From: Chitinophaga sp. MM2321
GTDB lineage: Bacteria; Bacteroidota; Bacteroidia; Chitinophagales; Chitinophagaceae
NCBI RefSeq assembly: GCF_964033635.1
Contig: NZ_OZ035533.1
Span: 682,001 to 746,000, forward strand
Reading direction: 5' to 3'
DNA length: 64,000 bases
Below the pieces are notes generated by a model. The model was not told where the DNA came from and did not search any database. It was given only the letters and a program-made list of their open reading frames with translations. The position numbers and the translations under genes were made by a program. Below are positions 17,508 through 26,702 of this stretch, piece by piece (the stretch's first letter is position 1; the number at the start of each line of letters is the position of its first letter).

Positions 17508-20075
17508 ATGAGTGGATTAAAGATCGAAAAAGCAATTGCGGCAACAAGCGGATCAGTATTAACAAAGGCTTTGTCTGAAAAAAAACGCCCATTCCTTTTA
17601 AGTAAAAAGTGTATTTACTTTATTGGTGTTTTATTGGTCATTACGTCAGCGCTATCTGCGCAAAATGCGGGTGTCGGGGGAATAGTCAGTGATCAGTTCA
17701 CCCATTTACCCATGAGCTATGCAAGCGTGTCTATATATAATACAAGCGACACCAGTTTGGTAAACGGCACAATTACGGATTCAAAAGGCCATTTTCAACT
17801 GAATAGATTAAAAGCAGGCCATTTTTACCTGAAAATTCAATTTGTTGGCTATCAAACGAAGATGGTACCTTTTTTAAATCTGTCTGAAGGAGAGAAAGTT
17901 GACCTCGGCGTACTATTTGTTAATCCGGATCAAAGAATGTTGGACGAAATTAAAGTTGTTGGAAAGGTCGCAGAAAGTTACAACAAAATTGATAAGCAGG
18001 TATATAGAGCAAACCAGTTTGAAGCAGCCAAAGGCGGTTCGGCCATGGATGTCTTAAAAAACATGCCATCGGTGTCCGTAACCGGAGAAGGTGAGATAAG
18101 TATGCGGGGTTCTACCGGATTCCTGGTCTTAATTAATGGTAAACCTGTACTAACAGATGCGCAGTTGGTGCTAAGCCAAATCCCTGCCAATGCCATTGAA
18201 AATATAGAATTGATTACTGCCCCATCTGCGAAATATGACCCTGACGGAAAATCCGGGATCATCAATATCGTCACTAAAAAGGGGGTGAATGAAGGGCTTT
18301 CTTTTGTAGTCAATGTGCAGAAAGGTTTGCCTAGTACCACGGATCATAATAATCTGGAAAAACCGATTCGTTTCGGTGGGGATGTAATGGTGAATTATAA
18401 AAATGACAAGTGGGATATATCTGCCGGGGCCAATTACACCAGAAATGATGTAGCCGGTTTCCGGGAAGGGGATGCTTTTACGAAAAACTACAATGATACA
18501 AGGGACTATATTACCCGGTTTCCTTCTACCGGGGAAAGAAGTTTTGATAAGCATGATTATGCGGGAAGGATGTCGCTCGATTTTACGCCGGATTCAAACA
18601 ATGTGTTTTCACTCGGTTTTTTTAGCGGCCGGAGATTTCAATCACGCTTAGCCGATATTCATTATAAAAATAGCGCCACTTACCTGGATGCTGCTGAACC
18701 ATTTCGGGAAACGGAATATTTTAATTCCAACCTTCAGATAAAAGAAGGGAATTTCACGCTAGGTAATCTGGACTACACGCACATCTTTTTGAATAAATCG
18801 TCATTAACGGCTGTTGTTGTGTATGAACGTGCCAATTTGTATGGCAATACCAGGAATCGTAATCTGACGAGCGATACGCCTGGCGCGGATACGCTGCAAT
18901 ATGTTTTTAATCCTTATAAAAGACCTATCAACGGTTACAGGTTTAAATTGGATTATGCGATGTCTGTTGGACGGGGCATTCTGGAGAGTGGTTATCAGTT
19001 TAGATACGATACGCAGGAGGGTAAGTTTGATTACCAGGTAACACCTCTGCCCGCGTTTGAGGATCCGGCGAGATTCTCGGGGAGCATGAGCGCCAAAAGC
19101 CAGATCAATGCCGTTTATAGTCAATACAGTGCGAAAGCCGGCCAGTTGGAATACATAGGGGGCCTGCGTTATGAATATGCGACCAGAACTGTTGATTTAT
19201 CATATGATCCCGTTCCGCATAAGCTGAATTTATCCAATTTATTCCCCACTGCCAGCTTACTTTACACGTTGAATAATGGTTGGAAAACCAAGGCGGGGTA
19301 CAGTAGACGAATACAAAGGACAACGCATCATGAGCTCAATCCCATTCCTGAACGGGAGCATTCGGAAACGCTGGAACAAGGAGATCCCAACCTTTTACCA
19401 GAACTTGTAAGCCTCGTTGAACTTGGCGTCATTAAAAACCTTAAGAGCGGATCCTTTTTTGTTACCGCTTATTATCAGGATATAAAAAATGCCATTCAAA
19501 GGGTCAATAGCATCTATGCCGATACTATTCTCAACCGGGTGTATACCAATGCAGAAAGAGCCCGATTAACAGGGCTGGAGTTGGGGACCAATTTGCAACC
19601 GCTGAAATGGTGGAATCTGTATATAGGTGGGAATGTCTATCATTACAAGATCAATGGCAATCTTAATATTTTAGGTGAGAAATTTAACATCAGTAATACA
19701 GCATGGGCCTATTCGATAAATGCCAACACAAATTTTAAATTAAGTAGTACGTGGAGTATTCAGGGGAATCTGAATTATTTGTCTGATCGTCCTACAGCCC
19801 AGGGAGAGAATTCTATGTTTTTGACGCCCGGTACATCCGTGAAAAAGACCTTCATGAAGGGGAAGATGTCGGTTATGCTTCAGTGGCAAAATATGGATAT
19901 GGGTTTTATGGGTTCCGGTCGCCAACGTATTACTACCAGCGGCCCTGGCTTTTATACGACCACCAATTATATTTATGAAACAGATATTTTTATGGTCAAC
20001 CTTAGCTTTAGCTTAAATAGACTTACCAGTAAATTGAAACTCCCGAAAAGCGAATTGGGTGACAAGGAGTTTTAG
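17508..20075 (+). CDS. TonB-dependent receptor, outer-membrane beta-barrel family (not SusC)
   Basis: About 855 residues from ATG 17508 (a GTG at 17484 in the same frame is an alternative). A long N-region precedes the signal helix CIYFIGVLLVITSALSAQ. Next comes a carboxypeptidase-regulatory-like domain (GGIVSDQF to about GYQTKMVPF), a plug (GGSAMDVLKNMPSVSV, then ITAPSAKYDPDGKSGIINI) and a beta-barrel of the family-3 type. It lacks the STN domain and the VVVVGYG plug motif of SusC, and no susD follows. It would import a ligand across the outer membrane with TonB energy. It closes the operon that starts at 4393. Confidence 0.88.
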   Translation: MSGLKIEKAIAATSGSVLTKALSEKKRPFLLSKKCIYFIGVLLVITSALSAQNAGVGGIVSDQFTHLPMSYASVSIYNTSDTSLVNGTITDSKGHFQLNRLKAGHFYLKIQFVGYQTKMVPFLNLSEGEKVDLGVLFVNPDQRMLDEIKVVGKVAESYNKIDKQVYRANQFEAAKGGSAMDVLKNMPSVSVTGEGEISMRGSTGFLVLINGKPVLTDAQLVLSQIPANAIENIELITAPSAKYDPDGKSGIINIVTKKGVNEGLSFVVNVQKGLPSTTDHNNLEKPIRFGGDVMVNYKNDKWDISAGANYTRNDVAGFREGDAFTKNYNDTRDYITRFPSTGERSFDKHDYAGRMSLDFTPDSNNVFSLGFFSGRRFQSRLADIHYKNSATYLDAAEPFRETEYFNSNLQIKEGNFTLGNLDYTHIFLNKSSLTAVVVYERANLYGNTRNRNLTSDTPGADTLQYVFNPYKRPINGYRFKLDYAMSVGRGILESGYQFRYDTQEGKFDYQVTPLPAFEDPARFSGSMSAKSQINAVYSQYSAKAGQLEYIGGLRYEYATRTVDLSYDPVPHKLNLSNLFPTASLLYTLNNGWKTKAGYSRRIQRTTHHELNPIPEREHSETLEQGDPNLLPELVSLVELGVIKNLKSGSFFVTAYYQDIKNAIQRVNSIYADTILNRVYTNAERARLTGLELGTNLQPLKWWNLYIGGNVYHYKINGNLNILGEKFNISNTAWAYSINANTNFKLSSTWSIQGNLNYLSDRPTAQGENSMFLTPGTSVKKTFMKGKMSVMLQWQNMDMGFMGSGRQRITTSGPGFYTTTNYIYETDIFMVNLSFSLNRLTSKLKLPKSELGDKEF

Positions 20076-20117
20076 AAAATGGAAAGTAATTTTTGATGCT
20101 TTTCCGTGGAAGATAAG

Positions 20118-20187
20118 AAGCAGGCGATAGTATTTAAAACAAGCGTGTCACAGCCACCTTGAGATTAGATACTTGGCCTGCTTTTTT
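20118..20187 (+). terminator. Possible terminator after the TonB receptor
   Basis: AAGCAGGC (20118-20125) pairs with GCCTGCTT (20176-20183) and is followed by a run of six T. The loop is long (50 bases) but contains further pairing (CAAG...CTTG). It lies about 40 bases after the receptor stop, where an end of transcription is expected. Confidence 0.45.
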
Positions 20188-20201
20188 AAGTTTAATCTAC
20201 A

Positions 20202-20418
20202 TCAGACATTTTTCCTGCACCTATTCAGTAATGCTTTCTTATGGGGGTGAGTGTTAGTACCCTCTTCTGCCCGATGCTTTAGCCTTTCACCGCTGTCAAA
20301 CTGAGCTGCTTCGCTCCGTTGTAAAATGTAGCTTCACTTACCCATTTCCCGACAATCTCTTGTTTTGATCGCTTTAGTGCAAACACGATTTGTGCTTCTG
20401 CAGATCTTGTTTTTGCAT
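20202..20418 (-). pseudogene. IS3-family transposase OrfA relic
   Basis: Read on the minus strand, from an ATG at 20418, the sequence gives after a one-base shift KTRSAEAQIVFALKRSKQ, then VSEATFYNGAKQ and, past a stop and frame changes, a KALL...RKNV end. These match in order the helix-turn-helix and leucine-zipper region of IS3-family OrfA proteins (TxAQIVFALK, ISEATFYNWKKKYGG, DKxMLQDVLxKK). Several deletions, including part of the CRKMGI helix, have broken it. No OrfB is left downstream. Confidence 0.6.
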
Positions 20419-21106
20419 CGGTAAATTATTTTCTTTTTAAGTTATTAATAATTGCCCATTTTACCTATTTTTAAACTGTGCTTTGTTTTTGATGAAAGGT
20501 CACTGGTTAAACTTAGAAAAAAGCAGTAGATTTAATCGGACAGCTTTCCGGGAAAACGTGAAATGTACCTATATCGAAGTAACATGAGAGCAGATAGACG
20601 TATTTACGGCGCAACTATTCAGGATGCATACATAGCCGGCGACCGGTGTAAGTCAGAAGATCAACCAATAGGATGGGAGAACACAACCAAATAGAGCTAC
20701 CAGAAGTATGGTACAATCTTACCCCATATGAATGAGCGCTGAGCAAGCCAAAAGATGTCAATCTCACTAAAATGCAGGCGTATAGCGTGCTAATGGCATA
20801 AATATGGGTGATAGTAACTGGTGAAAGGCTGCGATACTGGTTATTCGATTACATCTGGTAAGTGATGTGAGGTTGTCGGATTTCGAAAGATACACGTATG
20901 AAAAAAGACCTGGGAAAAACTCATGATACCTTGTTTACGTTTTCGCGATCGTGAATAATAGGTAGGTACCCTCATATTTTAAATACCCTGATTTTAGTCT
21001 GTTCTCTTGCTGCACAAGGGCTGTAGACCGCATTGGATCTGATTTCGATTGGATAGTGATATCACTTTGTAGTAATTAATTTCATTTTATTCAAAACACT
21101 AACTTC
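20419..21106. other. Gene-free stretch before the sigma factor
   Basis: About 690 bases with no protein I can recognise on either strand. It is AT-rich at the left and ends with a GTGATATCAC palindrome (about 21056-21065) and an imperfect Bacteroidota -7 box (TCACTTTG against TAnnTTTG) some 40 bases before the sigma gene, which may be its promoter. The rest looks like eroded sequence. Confidence 0.4.
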
Positions 21107-21691
21107 ATGTCTGGCCATTCAAAAAATGATTTGAAGGTGCTACTTTCAAAAGTAGCGGAGGGGGATGAAAATGCCTTTGGGCAGCTTTTTAAATCCTATT
21201 ATAATCAACTGGGGGATTTTGTAATGCGTATTACTGAATCTGAACCTTTGACACAGGAGATCGTGCAGGATGTATTTTTGAAGATATGGATCAATCGGGA
21301 TTCCCTTTTAGCGGTAAACTCATTTAAGGCTTATCTGCTGGTAGTGGCAAGAAATCATACGTTCAATTGTCTGAAACAAATAGCCAAGGAAAAATACCAA
21401 AAGAATGAATGGATAAAAACAGCATTGCAGCACGCCGATAGTAATGTAGAGGGAAGTAGTGATAGCAACCCTGATCGGCTGATTGACGAAGCCATTGACT
21501 TACTCCCACCGCAGCAGAAAAAAGTATATATGCTAAGCAGGAGAGAGGGGAAGAAGCACCTGGAGATAGCTTCCGAGATGAATATTTCTCTTGAAACAGT
21601 GAAAAAGCACATGGTGCTGGCACTACGTTTTTTGAAAACCTATCTACGTGCACATATCAACTTCCTGATTTTTTTTGTACCATTTTTTTAA
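21107..21691 (+). CDS. ECF RNA polymerase sigma factor (FecI-like)
   Basis: A 194-residue extracytoplasmic-function sigma factor. Region 2 is visible as AFGQLFKSYYNQL...EIVQDVFLKIWINRDSL (residues about 20-65) and region 4 as LPPQQKKVYMLSRREGKKHLEIASEMNISLETVKKHM (about 126-165), a helix-turn-helix that reads -35 elements. The C-terminal tail is hydrophobic. With the FecR gene 101 bases downstream and an STN-bearing SusC after that, it forms the standard Bacteroidota transenvelope signalling module: ligand in SusC, then FecR, then release of sigma, then transcription of the locus. Length is normal. Confidence 0.93.
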   Translation: MSGHSKNDLKVLLSKVAEGDENAFGQLFKSYYNQLGDFVMRITESEPLTQEIVQDVFLKIWINRDSLLAVNSFKAYLLVVARNHTFNCLKQIAKEKYQKNEWIKTALQHADSNVEGSSDSNPDRLIDEAIDLLPPQQKKVYMLSRREGKKHLEIASEMNISLETVKKHMVLALRFLKTYLRAHINFLIFFVPFF

Positions 21692-21698
21692 AAGAATG

Positions 21699-21880
21699 AA
21701 AAGTATTTTCAACCCATTACCTCTTTTTGGGATTTTTCTTGTCTTATGGTTGACAAAAAGATCTGGCGCATTACTTTTTGTGAGTATAATAAATGGATAA
21801 TATGAATGAATCGAGACTGACTTATTTATTTCAGGCTTATTTTAATAAAACCGCTACCATAAAGGAGCGGGATGAATTAA
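21699..21880 (+). repeat. Sigma/FecR junction, intact copy of the fossil at 4164-4345
   Basis: This stretch spans the spacer after the sigma gene and the first fecR codons. Its first 51 bases match 4164-4214 with one difference although they are not coding. Such conservation suggests either a recent duplication or a functional element, for instance a promoter or leader for fecR. Confidence 0.7.
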
Positions 21881-23001
21881 TGGCGTTAATATCCCTCGGA
21901 GAAAAAGATGAGGAATTAATGGGTTTATTGACAGAGACCTGGGAGAAATTCAGTACTGAAAATCAATTGTTCAGTGAGGCCAGGGGAGAAGAAATGCTTT
22001 CGGGAATATTAGAGGAAGGAAAGCGGAATAGCGGGACACCCGTTATTGGGATGAGCAGGTCGTTATTGGGCTGGTTACGGATTGCAGCGGCAGCGGCTAT
22101 TTTTATTTTTAGTGTTGCCGCAACTTACTATTGGATAAACAATCAACCTCCGGCGCAACAATCGATGTTGTCAGATGAGAGTAGCCACCTGCACAGGAGC
22201 ACTGTTGTGCCTGGGGGGAATAGAGCGGTGCTCACCTTGTCTGACGGTTCTGAAATTGTACTTGACTCCACGCAGGAAGGTGCTTTGACCCGGCAGGGCA
22301 ATACCAAAGTAGTGAAGTTGAAAACGCCCACACTGGCCTATAATGCCGGCATTACAGATACGCAGGCGATTATTTATAATACACTTTCCACCCCTGGTGG
22401 AGGGAACTATCAGCTAATATTGCCGGATGGGACCAAGGTGTGGCTTAATGCTTCTTCTTCGATTCATTTTCCTACCTACTTCAAAGGTAAGGAACGATAC
22501 GTAACCGTGACGGGGGAAGTCTATTTTGAAGTGGCTAAGAATGCAACGATGCCTTTTAAAATAAATGCGAAGGGCGTGGTCGTGGAGGTGTTGGGAACTC
22601 ATCTTAACATTATGGCCTATGATGATGAAAGTTCTGTCAATACAACTTTACTGGAAGGGTCGGTAAAAGTTTCTCAGGGTACTTCGGAAAAAGTGTTGGT
22701 TCCGGGTCAGGAATCAAGGGTTGGGAAAACAGGGGATATGGAGGTAGTGCAGGCCGAAATGGAGGAAGTTATGGCCTGGAAGAATGGTTGGTTTGAATTT
22801 AATACAGCTGATATCGAAAAAGTAATGCGTCAGATTGCAAGATGGTATGACGTTGAAGTTATCTATGAAGGAAAAATGCCAACCGGTCATTTTTCGGGGC
22901 TGGTAAGCCGGCAGAATGACATTTCAGAGGTGTTGAAAATTATGGAAGCTGGCGGTGTACGTTTTAGAATTGAAGGAAGGAAAGTGTTTGTTTTATCTTA
23001 A
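21793..23001 (+). CDS. FecR-type anti-sigma factor
   Basis: A 402-residue inner-membrane anti-sigma regulator. The cytoplasmic N-terminus (residues 1-90) binds sigma, one membrane helix follows (LLGWLRIAAAAAIFIFSVAATYY), and the periplasmic FecR domain holds LSDGSEIVLDS, LPDGTKVWLNASSSI, VTGEVYFEVAKN and VLGTHLNIMAY. The C-terminal domain (MRQIARWYDVEVIYEG to the end) is the DUF4974-type module that contacts the STN domain of the receptor. ATG 21793 is used; ATG 21802 is equally possible. It sits between its sigma gene and susC, as expected for a co-regulated signalling set. Confidence 0.93.
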   Translation: MDNMNESRLTYLFQAYFNKTATIKERDELMALISLGEKDEELMGLLTETWEKFSTENQLFSEARGEEMLSGILEEGKRNSGTPVIGMSRSLLGWLRIAAAAAIFIFSVAATYYWINNQPPAQQSMLSDESSHLHRSTVVPGGNRAVLTLSDGSEIVLDSTQEGALTRQGNTKVVKLKTPTLAYNAGITDTQAIIYNTLSTPGGGNYQLILPDGTKVWLNASSSIHFPTYFKGKERYVTVTGEVYFEVAKNATMPFKINAKGVVVEVLGTHLNIMAYDDESSVNTTLLEGSVKVSQGTSEKVLVPGQESRVGKTGDMEVVQAEMEEVMAWKNGWFEFNTADIEKVMRQIARWYDVEVIYEGKMPTGHFSGLVSRQNDISEVLKIMEAGGVRFRIEGRKVFVLS

Positions 23002-23103
23002 ACCTGTTTATCCACGATAAATAACAAAAACAGAGAGACCAATTTTTAAGTTGCTTTGATGTATTTCTCAAATTAAGGCGAAGGATTTACCGAAACGAAA
23101 CCA

Positions 23104-23122
23104 GGGGTGTTTGCAGCACCCC
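23104..23122 (+). promoter_or_regulatory. Leader hairpin upstream of the first susC
   Basis: GGGGTG (23104-23109) and CACCCC (23117-23122) form a perfect 6-bp GC-rich stem with a 7-base loop, about 75 bases before the susC start. There is no T run, so it is not a typical terminator; it may be part of the susC leader RNA. A comparable hairpin precedes the second susC. Confidence 0.35.
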
Positions 23123-23197
23123 CGGGTAATTGTTTGGTCTTATCCATAAATACAAATGGAATGATTGTTCAATGTCTAAACCAAACCTTACAAAAGT

Positions 23198-26100
23198 ATG
23201 AAAAAAATCTGTTCGTTTCCATACCAGATCCCAGGTATGAAAATAATCTCCAAAACGTTATTTGTCATGAAAATAACAGCTGTTTTGCTAATTGCTGTAT
23301 TCCTGCAGGTAAGGGCTGAAAAAACAAATGCACAAAACATTTCGATTTCGGAACGGAATACCAGTTTGGAAAGGGTTTTTAAAGAAATTCACCGAAAAAC
23401 GGGGTTTCAGTTTTTTTATAAGGTTGAGTTATTACAACAGGCAAAAACTTTTGATATTAACGTCAAAAATGCATCTGTTGAACAGGTGTTGGAACTATGC
23501 TTTAAAGGTCAACCCCTGAATTTTACTATCACAAAAAATACCATCACGATTAGGGGAAAGGAAGAAACGCAGCCCGTGAAAGCCCCTGATGCACCTCCTG
23601 CGCTTATTCAAGTTAGGGGGAACGTAAACGATGAAAAAGGGAAGCCACTCCCTGGGGTGACCATTCTGGTAGTGGGCGGCAAAAGAGGCACCAGCACGGA
23701 TGAAGACGGAAATTTTTCAATTTCTGTTCAGGAGAATGCGGCATTACGTTTTAGCCATTTAGGTTATGAAACGGTTAAAATTGCTGTTAATGGTAAGGCT
23801 CAACTCGATGTTATCCTACATTCCGCAGATTTCACCTCTTTGAATGATGTGGTGGTGGTGGGCTATGGTACGGTTAAAAAACGGGATCTGACGGGCGCTG
23901 TATCTTCTATATCAGAAGACGCTGCGACCGATCGGATTGTTACTTCTTTGGCGGATGTCATGAAGGGACGGGCTGCAGGGGTACAGATTACAGAATCGGA
24001 TGGTTCACCCGGCAGTGAATCCAGCATCCGTATCCGGGGTGCAGGGTCGATCAACGGGAGTAACGAGCCTTTGTACGTAATAGACGGTATTATTGGTACC
24101 GGAGAAGATGTAAGTCCTGCAGACATAGCATCGATAGAGATATTAAAAGATGCATCATCCACTGCAATATATGGATCCAGAGGAGCTAATGGCGTAGTGC
24201 TAATTACAACAAAGTCCGGTTCTAAAGGGAAAACAAAAGTTGATATTTATGCGAATTATGGCCTGCAACGCATTCCGCATGAACTTGAGATGATGAAGGC
24301 TGCCGATTATGTACATATGCGTTATGACCAGAATGTAAATTATTTTAAAAAGGGGACAACCACCATTGATTCTTTATCATATTATGACGCTGAAGAAAAT
24401 ATATATAAACTTCCTGCAGATCGTGGCGCTTATGGCTATTGGGATGGCTATAACAGCCCCGACTCTATTAATACAAACTGGCAGGATTTAATGTTCCAGG
24501 AAGTATTGACGAAAGATATCCGGTTAAATGTTTCCGGGGGTGATGCCAAGCAGACTTACTCACTTTTATTAAATTATTTTGGACAAAATGGAATAATCCC
24601 TAACAGCTCAACAAATAATTTTTCCGGCCGTTTCAATTTTAACCAGAAATTACATAAGAACCTGTCGTTAAATCTGAACCTGAATGCGAATACGAAAAAT
24701 ATTAAAGGTGTTTTTGGAGGAGATAGCAAAAGTGTTGTGATGAACACACTTTCTCAACCCCCCACAAAGCCAATTACGTCCAGTGAGCTGGATTTATTTC
24801 CTGAAGAAGCAGTAGGCGTAAACAACAATCCCTATTATCAGGTAAATAATCAAACTATTAACAGGTTTAATAATGGGTTAGTATCTTCTCTGACTTTGAA
24901 TTGGAAAATTAATGACAATTTTAGTTTTCAAACCCAGAATAGCTACATCAATAAAGATGCTTCCAATGAAAATTATTATCCTTCCAACACCCAACAGGGA
25001 TATTCGGCGAATGGTGTAAGCTCGCTGAGCTTTAACAAGCAAATTAATCTGACGACGGAGAACCTACTGTTTTATAATAAGAAGTTTGGAAAGAGCCATG
25101 CCGTGAACGCTTTGTTGGGCGCGTCTTATAACATTGATCGAAATAAAAAAGCGAGCCTTGAAAACAGAAATTTTGCAGTAGAAGAGCTGGGTATTAATGC
25201 GATAGGGTTGGGAATAAATCCGCAGATACCTAAAAATAATTTTAATGAATCCTCGCTGGCTTCTTTATTTACCCGGCTCAATTATTCGTATATGGATCGC
25301 TACCTTTTTACGGCAACATTGCGCCGGGATGGTTCGTCGCGGTTTGGTAAAAGTAATAAGTTTGCGAACTTTCCGTCAGGTGCATTCGCATGGCGGGTTA
25401 TTGAGGAGAAATTTCTTCAAAAACAAAAGACACTCAGCGATCTGAAGGTTCGCCTAAGTTGGGGTCAGAGCGGCCAGGAGGCTATACCAGCCTATCAGTC
25501 CATCGCATCATTGAATACGGCAATTTACCCTATGAACGGCGTAGATCCGACTTTTGGTTTAGCCATTAATAGTACCCCAAACCCTTCGCTCAAATGGGAA
25601 ACGACTACACAAACAGATATAGGGTTAGAAGTGGGCTTACTGGACAATATGTTTCACTTCACCTTTGATGTATATAATAAAGTTACCCGTGATATGCTTA
25701 ATCAGGTAACTACACCATTATCAACCGGATACAAAAGCTATTGGACAAATCTGGGCTCTATCCAAAACCAAGGATTGGAAATCAGTATGAATGCCGCTGT
25801 TATCCGAAATAAGCACTTCAATTGGAACGTGACCTATAATATGGGGTTCAATCGTTCGAAAGTTATTGAATTGAACCAGAACGGTTACATTCAAAGAAAC
25901 CCATCAGGGAACTTTCAGTCGATGGTTAACATCATTCAGGAAGGATACCCGCTCGGACTCTGGTACGGATTCAAGAAATTAGGGGTTTACCAAAGCCAGT
26001 CGCAAATTGATAAAAGTGGGATCACCTCAATTTTTGGAACAGACATCAGTAAATACGAGCCCGGATCCTACATAATAGAAGATATCAATCACGATGGCGT

Positions 26101-26683
26101 TATTGATAATGGAGATCAGCAGATATTGGGGAAAGGGACCCCTGACTTTTCGGGTGGTTTTATTAATAGATTCTCCTATAAAGGGTTTGATTTATCAGTG
26201 GTGTTGCAATTTAGCTATGGTGCCGATATTGTGAACGCCACAAGGGTCCGGCTCTCCCGCTTACAAAGCTGGTCAAACCAAATGAGGGATTTGAACGACA
26301 GGTGGTTTCCCACGCTCTATACTATCAATCCAGATGAAACCAGAGGCGATCTGTTTATTGAGGGCAGCCCAAGTGATCAATACAAACGGAAGGGATTTTT
26401 TGCAGATGACCATTTGTATAGTGACAACATTGAGAATGGATCTTTTATTCGTTTAAGTGATGTTACGTTAGCTTATACAATACCCATAAAAGCAATAAGG
26501 GCGTTAAAAATCAGCAACATAAAGCTTTTTGCAAGCGGTAAAAACCTGTACGTATTGACAAGGTATTTGGGCTATGATCCTGAAGTGGGCACTTCAAATA
26601 GCAATACGCTGGCGCCCGGAATGGATTGGAGCGCTTATCCAAAACCAAGAATTGTGACATTAGGAGCAAATATTACCTTTTAG
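23198..26683 (+). CDS. SusC/RagA-type TonB-linked outer membrane protein with STN domain
   Basis: A 1161-residue glycan importer. ATG 23198 gives a long N-region; ATG 23267 (MKITAVLLIAVFLQ) would start at the signal peptide itself. After it come an STN domain (ISERNTSLERVFKEIHRKTGFQF to about ITIRG), a carboxypeptidase-regulatory domain (GNVNDEKGKPLPGVTI), the SusC plug motif VVVVGYGTVKKRDLTG, RIRGAGSINGSNEPLYVIDG and the large beta-barrel ending in GANITF. The STN domain is the contact point for FecR, encoded just upstream. With the lipoprotein SusD encoded 19 bases downstream it forms a pedal-bin-like complex that binds oligosaccharides at the cell surface and imports them. Confidence 0.96.
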   Translation: MKKICSFPYQIPGMKIISKTLFVMKITAVLLIAVFLQVRAEKTNAQNISISERNTSLERVFKEIHRKTGFQFFYKVELLQQAKTFDINVKNASVEQVLELCFKGQPLNFTITKNTITIRGKEETQPVKAPDAPPALIQVRGNVNDEKGKPLPGVTILVVGGKRGTSTDEDGNFSISVQENAALRFSHLGYETVKIAVNGKAQLDVILHSADFTSLNDVVVVGYGTVKKRDLTGAVSSISEDAATDRIVTSLADVMKGRAAGVQITESDGSPGSESSIRIRGAGSINGSNEPLYVIDGIIGTGEDVSPADIASIEILKDASSTAIYGSRGANGVVLITTKSGSKGKTKVDIYANYGLQRIPHELEMMKAADYVHMRYDQNVNYFKKGTTTIDSLSYYDAEENIYKLPADRGAYGYWDGYNSPDSINTNWQDLMFQEVLTKDIRLNVSGGDAKQTYSLLLNYFGQNGIIPNSSTNNFSGRFNFNQKLHKNLSLNLNLNANTKNIKGVFGGDSKSVVMNTLSQPPTKPITSSELDLFPEEAVGVNNNPYYQVNNQTINRFNNGLVSSLTLNWKINDNFSFQTQNSYINKDASNENYYPSNTQQGYSANGVSSLSFNKQINLTTENLLFYNKKFGKSHAVNALLGASYNIDRNKKASLENRNFAVEELGINAIGLGINPQIPKNNFNESSLASLFTRLNYSYMDRYLFTATLRRDGSSRFGKSNKFANFPSGAFAWRVIEEKFLQKQKTLSDLKVRLSWGQSGQEAIPAYQSIASLNTAIYPMNGVDPTFGLAINSTPNPSLKWETTTQTDIGLEVGLLDNMFHFTFDVYNKVTRDMLNQVTTPLSTGYKSYWTNLGSIQNQGLEISMNAAVIRNKHFNWNVTYNMGFNRSKVIELNQNGYIQRNPSGNFQSMVNIIQEGYPLGLWYGFKKLGVYQSQSQIDKSGITSIFGTDISKYEPGSYIIEDINHDGVIDNGDQQILGKGTPDFSGGFINRFSYKGFDLSVVLQFSYGADIVNATRVRLSRLQSWSNQMRDLNDRWFPTLYTINPDETRGDLFIEGSPSDQYKRKGFFADDHLYSDNIENGSFIRLSDVTLAYTIPIKAIRALKISNIKLFASGKNLYVLTRYLGYDPEVGTSNSNTLAPGMDWSAYPKPRIVTLGANITF

Positions 26684-26702
26684 TTGAGAAAAATATACAA
26701 AT

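Noticed and set aside
20660..20760. A short stretch reading IELPEVWYNLTPYE that recalls the start of TrpB-like proteins
   Set aside because: Only about 14 residues fit and stop codons follow at once; too short to call a gene relic.
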